A DNA stretch of 64,000 nucleotides from Rhodovastum sp963709085 (GTDB taxonomy: Bacteria > Pseudomonadota > Alphaproteobacteria > Acetobacterales > Acetobacteraceae): contig CAVPVB010000007.1 of NCBI GenBank assembly GCA_963709085.1, positions 2,108,001 through 2,172,000 on the forward strand, given 5' to 3'. Shown piece after piece: positions 56,048-64,000 of the stretch (within the stretch, counting starts at the first letter, position 1; each line of letters starts with the position of its first letter). Under the pieces are notes generated by a model. That model searched no databases. It was not told the origin of the DNA and saw only the letters and a list, made by a program, of their open reading frames with translations. Position numbers and translations under genes: made by a program.

Positions 56048-57962
56048 ATGAATCGCAAGCAACGTCGGGCGCACAAGGGTCAGGCTGGGCCCGGGTTGCA
56101 AAGCGCCACATCGGCCGTTCAAGGAATGTTCGCCGCCGCCCTGCAACACCATCAGGCCGGGCGCCTGGACGATGCCGAACGACTCTACCGCCAGGTTCTC
56201 GCGGCCGATTGCCGCCATTCCGACAGCCTGAACCTGCTCGGGGTGGTTGCTGCCCAGCGGGGACGCCATGATCTGGCCGTTGACATGATCGGCAAGGCGA
56301 TCGCGATCAACGCCACGATTCCTGCGTACCATTGCAACCTGGGCGCCGCGCTGAAAGAACACGGGCGGCTGGACGAGGCGGTCGCCTGCTACCGCCGGGC
56401 CCTTACCCTCAAGCCGGATTACCCGGAGGCGCACAACAATTTAGGCGCCGCGCTGGCGGAGCTGAAGCGGCTGGACGAGGCCGCCGCCTGCTACCGGGCG
56501 GCCCTCGATCTCAGGCCGGACTTCCCGGGAGCCCATAACAGCCTGGGCAATCTGCTGCGGCAAACCGGGCGGCTGGAGGCGGCGGTTGCCTGCTACCGCC
56601 GGGCGCTCGAGCTCAGGCCCGGGGACCCGGAGGCGCACAACAATTTGGGCCGCGGGCTGCAGCAACAGGGGCAGCTGGAGGCGGCGGTTGCCTGCTACCG
56701 CCGGGCGCTCGTGCTGAGGCCCCGCTATCCGGAGGCACTCAACAACCTTGCCAACGCGCTTGCGGAACAAGGGTGGCCGGACGAGGCGATCGCCTGCTGC
56801 CGCATGGCTCTCAAGCTGCGGCCGGACGATCCGGAGGCCCATTACAACCTGGGCAATGCGCTGGCGGGACTGGGGCGGCTGGACGAGGCGGTTGCAAGCT
56901 GCCGCCGGGCTGTCGACCTCAAGCCGGACTTTCCCGAGGCGCACAACAACCTGGGCAACGCGCTGCAGCAACTGCGGCGGCTGGACGAGGCGGGCGCCTG
57001 CTACCAGAGGGCTGTCGACCTCCAACCGGACTTTGCGGGGGCGCATTACAACCTGGCGATGACGCTGCTGGCGCGGGGGGATATGGCGGCGGGCTGGGAG
57101 GAATACGAATGGCGCTGGCAAAGCCCGCATATGCTCAAGGCCCGGCGTAACTTTGCCCAGCCGCAATGGCGGGGGGAGGCGGCGGCGGGACGGACGCTGC
57201 TGATCCATGCCGAGCAAGGCTTCGGCGACACCCTGCAATTCTGCCGCTACGCGCCATTGGCCGCGGCACGCGGGCTGCGCGTGGTCATGGAGGTGCCGAA
57301 GGCCCTGGTCCGGCTGCTCCAGGGCCTGCCGGGGGTCGATCAGGTGGTGGGGCGCGGCGAACCCCTGCCGGACTTCGATTTGCACTGCCCGATGCTCAGC
57401 CTGCCGCTGGCTCTCGGCCCCGCGCTCGCCACCATTCCTGTCGGCGCCTATCTGCAGGCCGACGCGCTGCAGGTCGCGGCCTGGCGGATGCGCCTTGGAG
57501 CCATGGTCCTTCCGGGGCGCCGGATCGGCCTGGCATGGGCGGGCAACCCTGCCTTGCGGGCCGATATGCCGGCGCTCCCTGGCCCCGGACCGGCTGGCGC
57601 CCTTGTTCGACCTGGCCGGGGTGCACTTCTTCAGCCTGCAGAAGGACGGCCCTGCGGCGCCCGCGAACCCGAAGCTCACCGACCTGATGGCCGAGATGGC
57701 GGATTTCGCCGATACCGCTGCGCTGGTCGCCAATCTTGACCTGGTCATTTCGGTCGATACCGCGGTCGCGCATCTGGCGGCGGCGCTGGGCAAGCCGGTC
57801 TGGTTGCTGGACCGCTTCGATCCGTGCTGGCGCTGGCTGGACGGACGGCGCGACAGCCCGTGGTATCCGACACTGCGCCTCTACCGCCAGCCGCAGCCGG
57901 GCGACTGGGATTTTGTCCTCGCCGAGGTGGTCCACGATCTGGCCCGCCTCGCCGCCGCCTGA
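56048..57962 (+). CDS. TPR protein with glycosyltransferase-like C-terminal domain, frameshifted
   Basis: About 637 residues when joined. Residues 25-360 hold about ten 34-residue TPR units of the type NNLGAALAELKRLDEAAACYRAAL, very uniform also at DNA level. Residues 370-637 resemble the GT-B glycosyltransferase region found after TPRs in this family: LLIHAEQGFGDTLQFCRYAPLA, FDLHCPMLSLPLALG, GLAWAGNPALRADM, FFSLQKDG, ALVANLDLVISVDTAVAHLAAALGKPVWLL and SPWYPTLRLYRQP (quoted in part). An extra C near 57571 breaks the frame between RADM and RRSLAPDRLAPLF. The N-terminus MNRKQRRAHKGQ is basic. Probably a cytosolic scaffold or protein glycosyltransferase; substrate unknown. Confidence 0.8.
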
Positions 57963-57969
57963 TCGCCGG

Positions 57970-59178
57970 CTACGCCCCCCCGCACACCGCCGCATTCACC
58001 GGCGAAAAAGCCTCCGCCTGCGGGATGACACGCACCGGCGCAAGATAATCCCACGGGAAACAACTTTCCGCCGGTGCCTTCACCCGCCACAGCGTCAGAT
58101 CAAACAGCACCCGCCCGTCGCTGCGAATGCTCGCCGGCCGGCCAAAATAGGGAACCGGCAGCGCCTTCATCGCCCGGTTCACCGCCAGCGGATCGGCGCT
58201 GCCGGCGGCCCGCATGCCCTTCAGGAAATGCAGCGTGCTGGTATAGATCAGCGCGTGATTCTTGCTGGGCATCGCGCCCCGGTCGGCAAAGAACCGGCGC
58301 GACCAAGCGCGGAACTCATCATTTTGGTCCCAGTAGAAACTTTCGGCGAAGGTCAGGCCCTGCGCCACCGTCAGACCAAGCGCATGGATGTCGGTGATAT
58401 AGGTCAGGAACGTGGCCAGAATCTGGCCGGTCCTGCCGGTCAGGCCGAATTCGTGCGCCTGCTTGATGGCGTTGACCAGGTCGCCGCCGACCGAGGCGAA
58501 TCCCACCACCTTGGCGCCGGAGAGCTGCGCCTGCAGCAGCAGCGCGGCAAAATCGGTCTCGCCGATCGGGTGGCGCGCCGCGCCCAGCACGTGCCCGCCG
58601 GCCTGCTCGACCACCGTGGTCGCCGCTTCCTGCAGGGCGCGGCCGAAGGCGTGATCGACGGTGATGAAGAACCATGAGGTGCCGCCACCCTGAATCACCG
58701 CGCGCGCCGTGCCGGCGGTCAGCGCATGGGTGTCGTCGGCCCAATGGGTGCTGGTGGGCGAGCAATATTTGCCGGTGAAGTCCGCGGTGGCGGCGGCGGT
58801 GATCATCACCGTGCGGCCGTGTTCGCGGGCGACCTGCTGCACCGCCAGCCCGATCGCGGTTACCGGCAGGTCCACGATGGCGTCCACCCCGTCCCGGTCG
58901 TACCAGCGCCGCGCGATGGTGGCGGCGATATCGGGCTTGTTCTGATGATCGGCGTGTATGACCCGGACCGGGCGGCCGAGCACGCTGGCGCCGAAATCCG
59001 CCACCGCCATCTCGGCCGCCCGGATCGAGCCCGGGCCGCCGCTATCGGCATAGGGTCCGGTCTCGTCGGTCAGCACCCCGATCGTCACCGGGTCGGGCGC
59101 AGCGGCATGGCTCGTCCGGGCGCAGGACACCGCGGCCCCGGCCAGCAGCGCGCGGCGCCCCAGCCGGGTGACGGGCAT
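57970..59178 (-). CDS. ABC transporter substrate-binding protein (branched-chain amino acid/amide type)
   Basis: 402 residues from ATG 59178. The N-terminus MPVTRLGRRALLAGAAVSCARTSHAA is a signal peptide with an RR pair. The periplasmic-binding-protein type 1 fold is shown by VTIGVLTDETGPYADSGGPGSIRAAEMAV, VIHADHQNKPDIAATIARRWYD and FFITVDHAFGRALQEAA (quoted in part). No permease or ATPase genes are near. It lies next to the homogentisate genes on the same strand and may take up an aromatic compound, which is a guess. Confidence 0.85.
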   Translation of the reverse strand: MPVTRLGRRALLAGAAVSCARTSHAAAPDPVTIGVLTDETGPYADSGGPGSIRAAEMAVADFGASVLGRPVRVIHADHQNKPDIAATIARRWYDRDGVDAIVDLPVTAIGLAVQQVAREHGRTVMITAAATADFTGKYCSPTSTHWADDTHALTAGTARAVIQGGGTSWFFITVDHAFGRALQEAATTVVEQAGGHVLGAARHPIGETDFAALLLQAQLSGAKVVGFASVGGDLVNAIKQAHEFGLTGRTGQILATFLTYITDIHALGLTVAQGLTFAESFYWDQNDEFRAWSRRFFADRGAMPSKNHALIYTSTLHFLKGMRAAGSADPLAVNRAMKALPVPYFGRPASIRSDGRVLFDLTLWRVKAPAESCFPWDYLAPVRVIPQAEAFSPVNAAVCGGA

Positions 59179-59192
59179 CCCGGCCGTTCCCG

Positions 59193-60500
59193 TCAGAGGG
59201 CGGCCACCAACATGCCGCGACACTCACCGAAGCCGATCGGCGCGAACCCGTCACGCACGGCGCGGGCGCGGAATATCACCTCGTCGCCGTCCTCCAGGAA
59301 CCGCCTGGTTTCGCCGGAAGCGAGATGCAGCGGCGTCCGGCCGCCCTGGCTCAGCTCCAGCAGGCTGCCCCAGCCGGCGGAGTCTGGCGCGGAAATGGTG
59401 CCGGAGCCGAACAGGTCGCCGGCGGCGAGGTTGCAGCCGTTGCTGGTGTGGTGCGCCACCATCTGGGCAAAAGTCCAGTAGAGGTGCCGCGTGCTGGCGA
59501 GCGACAGGCGCTGCGGCTGCATGCCGCGGGCGCGGGTTACCTTGGTGGTCAGCAGCACTTCCAGGTCGACGGCCAGCGCGCCATGGGTCTGGTCGAACTC
59601 GCACCACAGATGATGCAACGGCGCCGGATCGCCCTCGGGACGCGGCGGCTGCGGCACCCGGAACGGCCGCAGCGCATCGGTGGTGATGATCCAGGGGGAA
59701 ATGGAGGTCAGAAAATTCTTCCCCAGGAAGGGACCCAGAGGCTGGTACTCCCAACCCTGGATGTCGCGTGCCGACCAGTCGTTCAGCAGGCAGAATCCGG
59801 CGACATGCGCGTGCGCCGCGGCGATCGGAATCGGCTCGCCGAGCGCGTTGCCCGGGCCGATCCAGATGCCGAGTTCCATTTCGTAGTCGAGGCTGCGCGT
59901 CGGGCCGAAATCCGGCACTGTTTCGCCGGTCGGCTTGCGCTGGCCGTTCGGCCGGTGCACCGGCGTGCCCGAGGGCCGCACCGAGGAAGTCCGGGCGTGA
60001 TAGGCGATCGGCACGTATTTGTAGTTCGCCATCAGCGGCGTGTCGGGCCGCGTTAGCTGGCCGATATTGGTCGCGTGCTGGATGCCGGCGTAGAAATCCG
60101 TGTAGCCGCCGATGGCGGCCGGCACGTGCAGGGTGCAGTCGGCGGCGCGGTGCAACAGGCGCGGCGCCAGCGCGCGCACCGGCGCGGTGGCCTCATCGCA
60201 GAGAATTTCGAACAGGCGCTCGCGCAACGCCGCCCGCGGACCGGCGCCGAGGTCGAGAAAACGGTTGAGCGTTGGCTGCGCGGCGGCCTCGGCCGCGTCC
60301 TGCACGGCGCCGTCGAACAGGCCGGCTGCCAGCCCGGCCGGCAGGTCCAGGATGGCATCGCCGATCGCGACCCCCCCGCGCGGCGCTTCGCCCGGCGGAG
60401 CGAACACGCCGAAGGGCAGGTTCTGCACCGGAAAATCGGTGTGGTGGTTGGCGGACGCGACCCAGCTCTGGCGCCGCGCGTCATGGGTATGGTCGGTCAT
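59193..60500 (-). CDS. fahA: Fumarylacetoacetase
   Basis: Cleaves fumarylacetoacetate to fumarate and acetoacetate, the last step of tyrosine/homogentisate breakdown. 435 residues. N-terminal FVQNLPFGVF-type start (DFPVQNLPFGVFAPPGE), YTDFYAGIQHATNIGQL with the catalytic His, YKYVPIAYHARTSSVRPSG, LDYEMELGIWIGPGN, LLNDWSARDIQGWEYQPLGPFLGKNF and DLFGSGTISAPDSAGWGSLLELS (quoted in part). Its ATG overlaps the hmgA stop. 15 bases upstream of the solute-binding protein gene. Confidence 0.96.
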   Translation of the reverse strand: MTDHTHDARRQSWVASANHHTDFPVQNLPFGVFAPPGEAPRGGVAIGDAILDLPAGLAAGLFDGAVQDAAEAAAQPTLNRFLDLGAGPRAALRERLFEILCDEATAPVRALAPRLLHRAADCTLHVPAAIGGYTDFYAGIQHATNIGQLTRPDTPLMANYKYVPIAYHARTSSVRPSGTPVHRPNGQRKPTGETVPDFGPTRSLDYEMELGIWIGPGNALGEPIPIAAAHAHVAGFCLLNDWSARDIQGWEYQPLGPFLGKNFLTSISPWIITTDALRPFRVPQPPRPEGDPAPLHHLWCEFDQTHGALAVDLEVLLTTKVTRARGMQPQRLSLASTRHLYWTFAQMVAHHTSNGCNLAAGDLFGSGTISAPDSAGWGSLLELSQGGRTPLHLASGETRRFLEDGDEVIFRARAVRDGFAPIGFGECRGMLVAAL

Positions 60501-61795
60501 GGGTGAAAATGCTTTCGCAGTCCGTTCCAGCAGGAATCATAACCGGCCTGCAGCTGCGTGCAGGTCATGGCGAATTCGGTCGGGTGCAGCACCCGGCTGG
60601 TCTCGACCATGAAGGCCAGCGTGTCCTCGATTTTGGTGGGGGCAAGTTCGGCCGCCATGGCGCGTTCGGTGGTCGCGGCGTCCGGGCCATGCGCGCTCAT
60701 CAGCCCGTGCAGGCTGAGGCCGCCGGGCAGGAAGCCCGCTTCCTTGGCGTCGTAGACGCCGCGCACCAGGCCCATGCATTCGGTCATCACGTTGCGATGG
60801 AACCAGGGCGGGCGGAACGTGTCCTCCCCCACCATCCAGCGCGGCGGGAAGATGACGAAATCCATGTTGGCGCGGCCCGGCGTGTCGGTGGGCGCGGTCA
60901 GCACGGTGAAGATCGAGGGGTCGGGGTGGTCGAAGCTGACCGTGCCGATGGTGTTGAACCGGGCCAAATCGTACTTGTAGGGGGCCAGATTGCCATGCCA
61001 GGCGACCACATCCAGCGGCGAATGGTCGAGCGTGGTGGACCAGTATTCGCCGAGGAATTTCTGCACCAGTTCGGTCGGCTCGTCGCGGTCCTCGAACCAG
61101 GCGACCGGAACCTGGAAGTCACGCGGGTTGGCCAGCCCGTTGGCGCCGATCGGGCCGAGTTCCGGCAGGCGCAGCGGCGCGCCATGGTTTTCGGCCACAT
61201 AGCCGCGCGCCTCGCCATCGGGAAGAACGACCCGGAAGCGCAGGCCGCGGGGCAGCACGGCGATCTCGCCCGGGGCCAGCGCCAGCAGCCCGCATTCGGT
61301 CGCCAGCAGCAGACGCCCGCGCTGCGGCACCAGCAGCAGCTCGCCGTCGGCGTTGCAGAAGACGCGCTGCATCGACCGGTTGGCGCCGTACACGTGCAGC
61401 GTGACGCCGGATTCGCAGGCGCCCGCCGCGGTGGCGAGCATGGTCAGCAGCCCGTCAAGGAAGTCCGTGGCGGCGTCGGGGGTGGGAATCGGGTCCCAGC
61501 GCAGCCGGTTCGGCGAGGCGGCGGCGAGCGCCGGCGCGGCGGCGATGCGGCGATAGGGCGGGTGATCGGCCGAGGGGCGGATGCGGTACAGCCAAGTGCG
61601 CCGGCTCTCGCGCCGCGGCACGGTGAACGGAGTGCCGGAAATTTGTTCGGCATAAAGACCGAGCGGCGGCCGCTGCGGCGAGTTGCGGCCGACCGGCAGG
61701 GCGCCGGGGATTGCCTCAGTGGCGAACTCGTTGCCGAAGCCGGAAAGCATGGCACCCGGCACCATGGCAAGGGAGGCGGCGGTGCAGGCATCCAT
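60497..61795 (-). CDS. hmgA: Homogentisate 1,2-dioxygenase
   Basis: Fe(II) ring-cleaving dioxygenase, 432 residues. SGFGNEFATEAIPGALPVGRNSPQRPPLGLYAEQISGTPFTVPR is the diagnostic N-terminus (quoted in part), followed by RTWLYRIRPSA. The C-terminal cupin has PPRWMVGEDTFRPPWFHRNVMTECMGLVRG with His and Glu ligands, GLSLHGLMSAHGPDA and LAFMVETSRVLHPTEFA. Forms an operon with fahA. No maleylacetoacetate isomerase gene (maiA) is in the window. Confidence 0.96.
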   Translation of the reverse strand: MDACTAASLAMVPGAMLSGFGNEFATEAIPGALPVGRNSPQRPPLGLYAEQISGTPFTVPRRESRRTWLYRIRPSADHPPYRRIAAAPALAAASPNRLRWDPIPTPDAATDFLDGLLTMLATAAGACESGVTLHVYGANRSMQRVFCNADGELLLVPQRGRLLLATECGLLALAPGEIAVLPRGLRFRVVLPDGEARGYVAENHGAPLRLPELGPIGANGLANPRDFQVPVAWFEDRDEPTELVQKFLGEYWSTTLDHSPLDVVAWHGNLAPYKYDLARFNTIGTVSFDHPDPSIFTVLTAPTDTPGRANMDFVIFPPRWMVGEDTFRPPWFHRNVMTECMGLVRGVYDAKEAGFLPGGLSLHGLMSAHGPDAATTERAMAAELAPTKIEDTLAFMVETSRVLHPTEFAMTCTQLQAGYDSCWNGLRKHFHP

Positions 61796-61853
61796 CGTGT
61801 TTCCTCCTCTTCCCGGGGTTGACCGTATTTGTATTTAAATTTTACCGCGAAAC

Positions 61854-63083
61854 TTACGCCACCGCCACTGGCACCGACAGATAGCCGCGAAACCGCGTCC
61901 GTTCGCTGCGCACCGCCGGGCCGTCGGCGCGGTAGCGCGGAAAACGCTCGAGAAACCGGCCGATCGCCACCCGCCCCTCCAGCCGCGCCAGCGACAGCCC
62001 GGCGCAGAGATGCACGCCATAGCCGAACGCCATGTGGCGGTTCGGCCAGCGGCTGAGATCCAGCCGGTCGGGGTCCTCGAAGGCGGCCGGATCGCGGTTG
62101 GCGGCGCCGATGCACAGCGTGACCAGTTGGCCCGGCCCGAAGGCGACCCCGCCGACGCCGCCGCCGCCGGTGGCGATGCGGTTGCTAAACTGGGCGCTGC
62201 TGTCGAAGCGCAGGAACTCTTCCAGGCCCATGCGGATGACGGATGGGTCGGCCAGCAGCCGGGCGCGCTGGTCGGGCCAGTCGAGCAGGATGGTCAGCGC
62301 GTTGCCGATGAAGTTGCTGGTGGTTTCATGGCCGGCATTGAGGAGAAACACGCAGTTCTCCATCAGTTCGTCCTCGGTCAGCCGGTCGACGCCCTCGCCC
62401 TGGATCAGCCGGGTCAGCACGTCCCGCCAGGGATCGCCCGGGTTGCGGCGGCGCTCCTCGATGATCTCCTGCAGGAACGGGCGCAATGCCAGCAGCGCCT
62501 CGGTGCCGCGCTGCAGCTGCTCCAGCGTCAGAAATGGCTCCAGGGCGTTCATGACGGCGAGCGACCAGGCGCGCAGGGGCTCGCGGCGGTCAGGCGGAAT
62601 GCCGAGCAGGTTGCTGATGACCTCGACCGGGATCAGCGCCGCGTAGTCCTCGATCAGGTCGAAGCGGCCGAGGCCGGCGGCGCGGTCGAGCAGCCCCTCG
62701 ACCAGGGCGATCAGCGCCGGCTCGGTATCGGCCAGCGCGCGCTGCGACAGCGCGCCGGTGAGCAGGCGGCGCACGCGGGTGTGCCGGGGCGGGTCGGTGA
62801 AGACCACGCTGGTGGTGTGGTGGCGATAGAGCGGCGTGCCGGGGCCGAATTTCGGGCCGAACTCGGCCTTCTTGTCGCTGCTGAACAGTTTGGTGTTGCG
62901 AAACACCGCCATGATGTCGTCGTAGCGGGTGAGAAACAGCGAGCCGTCCGGCATGCGGCGCACCGGTTCATGGGCGCGCAACGCGTGGTAGGTGGGATAG
63001 GGGTTGTCGAGGAAGGCAGCCGACAACGACCGCAGGTCGAAATCCTGCGCCAATGCCGCATCTGCCGCAGCGCCCGCCATCAT
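61854..63083 (-). CDS. Cytochrome P450
   Basis: 409-residue soluble bacterial P450. I-helix AGHETTSNF, ExxR-type EEFLRFDSSAQF segment, and the heme-binding FGYGVHLCAGLSLARLEGR with the Cys thiolate ligand. The N-terminus (DNPYPTYHALRAHEPVRRM, FTDPPRHTRVRRLL) is typical of CYP families from alphaproteobacteria. No ferredoxin partner is adjacent. It lies 58 bases upstream of hmgA on the same strand, in an A+T-rich gap (ATTTGTATTTAAATTTT) that may hold the hmgA promoter. Confidence 0.92.
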   Translation of the reverse strand: MMAGAAADAALAQDFDLRSLSAAFLDNPYPTYHALRAHEPVRRMPDGSLFLTRYDDIMAVFRNTKLFSSDKKAEFGPKFGPGTPLYRHHTTSVVFTDPPRHTRVRRLLTGALSQRALADTEPALIALVEGLLDRAAGLGRFDLIEDYAALIPVEVISNLLGIPPDRREPLRAWSLAVMNALEPFLTLEQLQRGTEALLALRPFLQEIIEERRRNPGDPWRDVLTRLIQGEGVDRLTEDELMENCVFLLNAGHETTSNFIGNALTILLDWPDQRARLLADPSVIRMGLEEFLRFDSSAQFSNRIATGGGGVGGVAFGPGQLVTLCIGAANRDPAAFEDPDRLDLSRWPNRHMAFGYGVHLCAGLSLARLEGRVAIGRFLERFPRYRADGPAVRSERTRFRGYLSVPVAVA

Positions 63084-63202
63084 CCATGCCTCTCCCGAAC
63101 GGTTTCGCCCAAGCCTGTTTCGCCCAAGCCCAGGTTTGCCGGCCTTTATGGTTTCCGGCGCAGCGGTTTCCCACGATTCGGATTCTCAGGACAGGCCGGC
63201 TC

Positions 63203-63940
63203 TCAGGACAGGCCGGCCGCCAGTTCCACCAGCGCCGCATGGTTGCGCAGGACGATCTCGGTGGGCGAGGGCATGTCGATCAGCTTCTCCGTGCGCAGGC
63301 GCGTCATGGTGCGGCTGACCGTCTCGACGGTGAGGCCGAGATAGTCGGCGATGTCGGTGCGCGCCATCGGCAGGGAGATGTGTCCGCGCACCGGCGGCGC
63401 CTGGCAAGCGGTGGCACAGGATTCGCGCGCCAGCAGGAAGGAGGCCACCCGCTCGCGCGCGGTCTTGCGGCCGAGCAGCAGCATCTGCTCCTGCGCCGCC
63501 ACCAGCTCGTTCGAGGCGACGTCCAGCAGGCGCCGCTCCATGGCGGGGAAGTCGTCGAGCAGGTGGCGCAGGCGGGTGCGCGAGAAGCGGCAGACCTGGG
63601 CAGGCTCGACCGCCTCGGCGCTGAACGCATAGCTGGACGAGACGGCGAGGCCGAGGAAGGTGCCGGCGGAGGCGAAGCCGGTGACCTGCCGCCGCCCGTC
63701 GGGCAGCAGTTTGAACAGCTTGGCGGTGCCGCGGGTGACGTTGAAGAAGTGTTCGGCCGGGTCGCCCTCGGTGATGAAAGTGCGGCCGACCGGCACCGGC
63801 AGCGGCACCGCGAGGGCGGCCAGGCGGTCCAGGTCTTTTTCCTCAATGGCGGCGCAGACGCTGGCACTGCGCGCCCCGCAGGACGTACAGGACTCGGCAC
63901 CGCGCGGCACAATCGACGGACGGGCGCGCATCGACGTCAT
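63203..63940 (-). CDS. Crp/Fnr-family oxygen-responsive regulator (FnrN/FnrL type)
   Basis: About 245 residues. The N-terminal cluster CTSCGARSASVC (C-x2-C-x7-C) plus a further Cys in EPAQVCRFSR would hold an oxygen-labile [4Fe-4S] cluster, as in FnrL and FnrN. The cNMP-like barrel (FITEGDPAEHFFNVTRGTAKLFKLLPDGRRQVTGF, quoted in part) and dimer helix follow. The HTH has DIADYLGLTVETVSRTMTRLR with the Glu-Ser-Arg contacts for TTGAT-N4-ATCAA. Start MTSM at 63940 or MRAR at 63931 seem best; a GTG at 63979 is also open. It lies upstream of the P450 and aromatic genes. Confidence 0.9.
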   Translation of the reverse strand: MTSMRARPSIVPRGAESCTSCGARSASVCAAIEEKDLDRLAALAVPLPVPVGRTFITEGDPAEHFFNVTRGTAKLFKLLPDGRRQVTGFASAGTFLGLAVSSSYAFSAEAVEPAQVCRFSRTRLRHLLDDFPAMERRLLDVASNELVAAQEQMLLLGRKTARERVASFLLARESCATACQAPPVRGHISLPMARTDIADYLGLTVETVSRTMTRLRTEKLIDMPSPTEIVLRNHAALVELAAGLS

Positions 63941-64000
63941 TCCCAGCCCCCAGTTTTGGTCTTGCCTGACCTTGACCACGGCGGAACCATAGCATCCCCG

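Overview
The window is a G+C-rich alphaproteobacterial chromosome segment. Gene order (thiL - bamE-like - ubiquinol-cytochrome c chaperone - DUF177 - rpmF - plsX - fabH - ihfA - merR), codon use and recurring GC hairpin modules of the type GGGGCTTTGCCCC point to the Acetobacteraceae/Rhodospirillales. This placement is an inference from content; no rRNA or tRNA gene was found to confirm it.

Layout. (1) 1-3474: riboflavin operon ribD(partial)-ribE-ribB-ribH-nusB, broken by about fourteen single-base indels although protein motifs continue across every break. (2) 3479-9938: intact housekeeping genes (thiL, a BamE-like lipoprotein, CBP3-type chaperone, DUF177, rpmF, plsX, fabH, ihfA, merR). (3) 9963-16973: a small accessory island. 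It holds a Thr/Ala repeat protein with a His6 tract, an IS5-family (IS427-like) element with an A5G5 frameshift site, a 117-bp MITE with a 10-bp target duplication, and a CheB-CheR-PAS-HWE-kinase gene split by an ISAs1-family element whose ends and 10-bp target duplication can be read exactly. (4) 17012-18815: a creatininase-family hydrolase and a PfkB kinase, divergent. (5) 18986-27335: a complete fatty-acid uptake and beta-oxidation operon (FadL, FadD, thiolase, HADH-ECH fusion, acyl-CoA dehydrogenase), led by a promoter overlapping a palindrome.

(6) 27590-33563 is the most interesting region. A cobalamin-binding protein carries the W-x9-EH motif of CarH photoreceptors and overlaps a histidine kinase. 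It is followed by an unknown gene, a response regulator with an unknown C-terminal domain, kaiB and kaiC. KaiC keeps both Walker A motifs, both catalytic Glu pairs and the Ser-Thr phosphorylation dyad; no kaiA is present. This looks like a KaiA-less Kai timing module joined to a possible B12-based light sensor.

(7) 33597-44044: twelve minus-strand genes, urtABCDE followed by ureDABCEFG, a self-contained urea import and hydrolysis unit. (8) 44467-51805: beta-propeller protein, sterol-desaturase-type hydroxylase, EF-hand protein, DUF1254/DUF1214 protein, a membrane protein, cysteine synthase, rhodanese and DUF4424 protein. (9) 51823-57962: DUF2272 lipoprotein, trmB, metK, dapB and a TPR/glycosyltransferase-like protein. 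(10) 57970-63940: ABC solute-binding protein, fumarylacetoacetase, homogentisate dioxygenase, cytochrome P450 and an FNR-type regulator, all on the minus strand.

Single-base frame breaks also occur near 14203, 28229, 52362, 53692 and 57571. Because conserved protein sequence continues unchanged in the new frame each time, sequence error is the simplest explanation, though recent mutation cannot be excluded.
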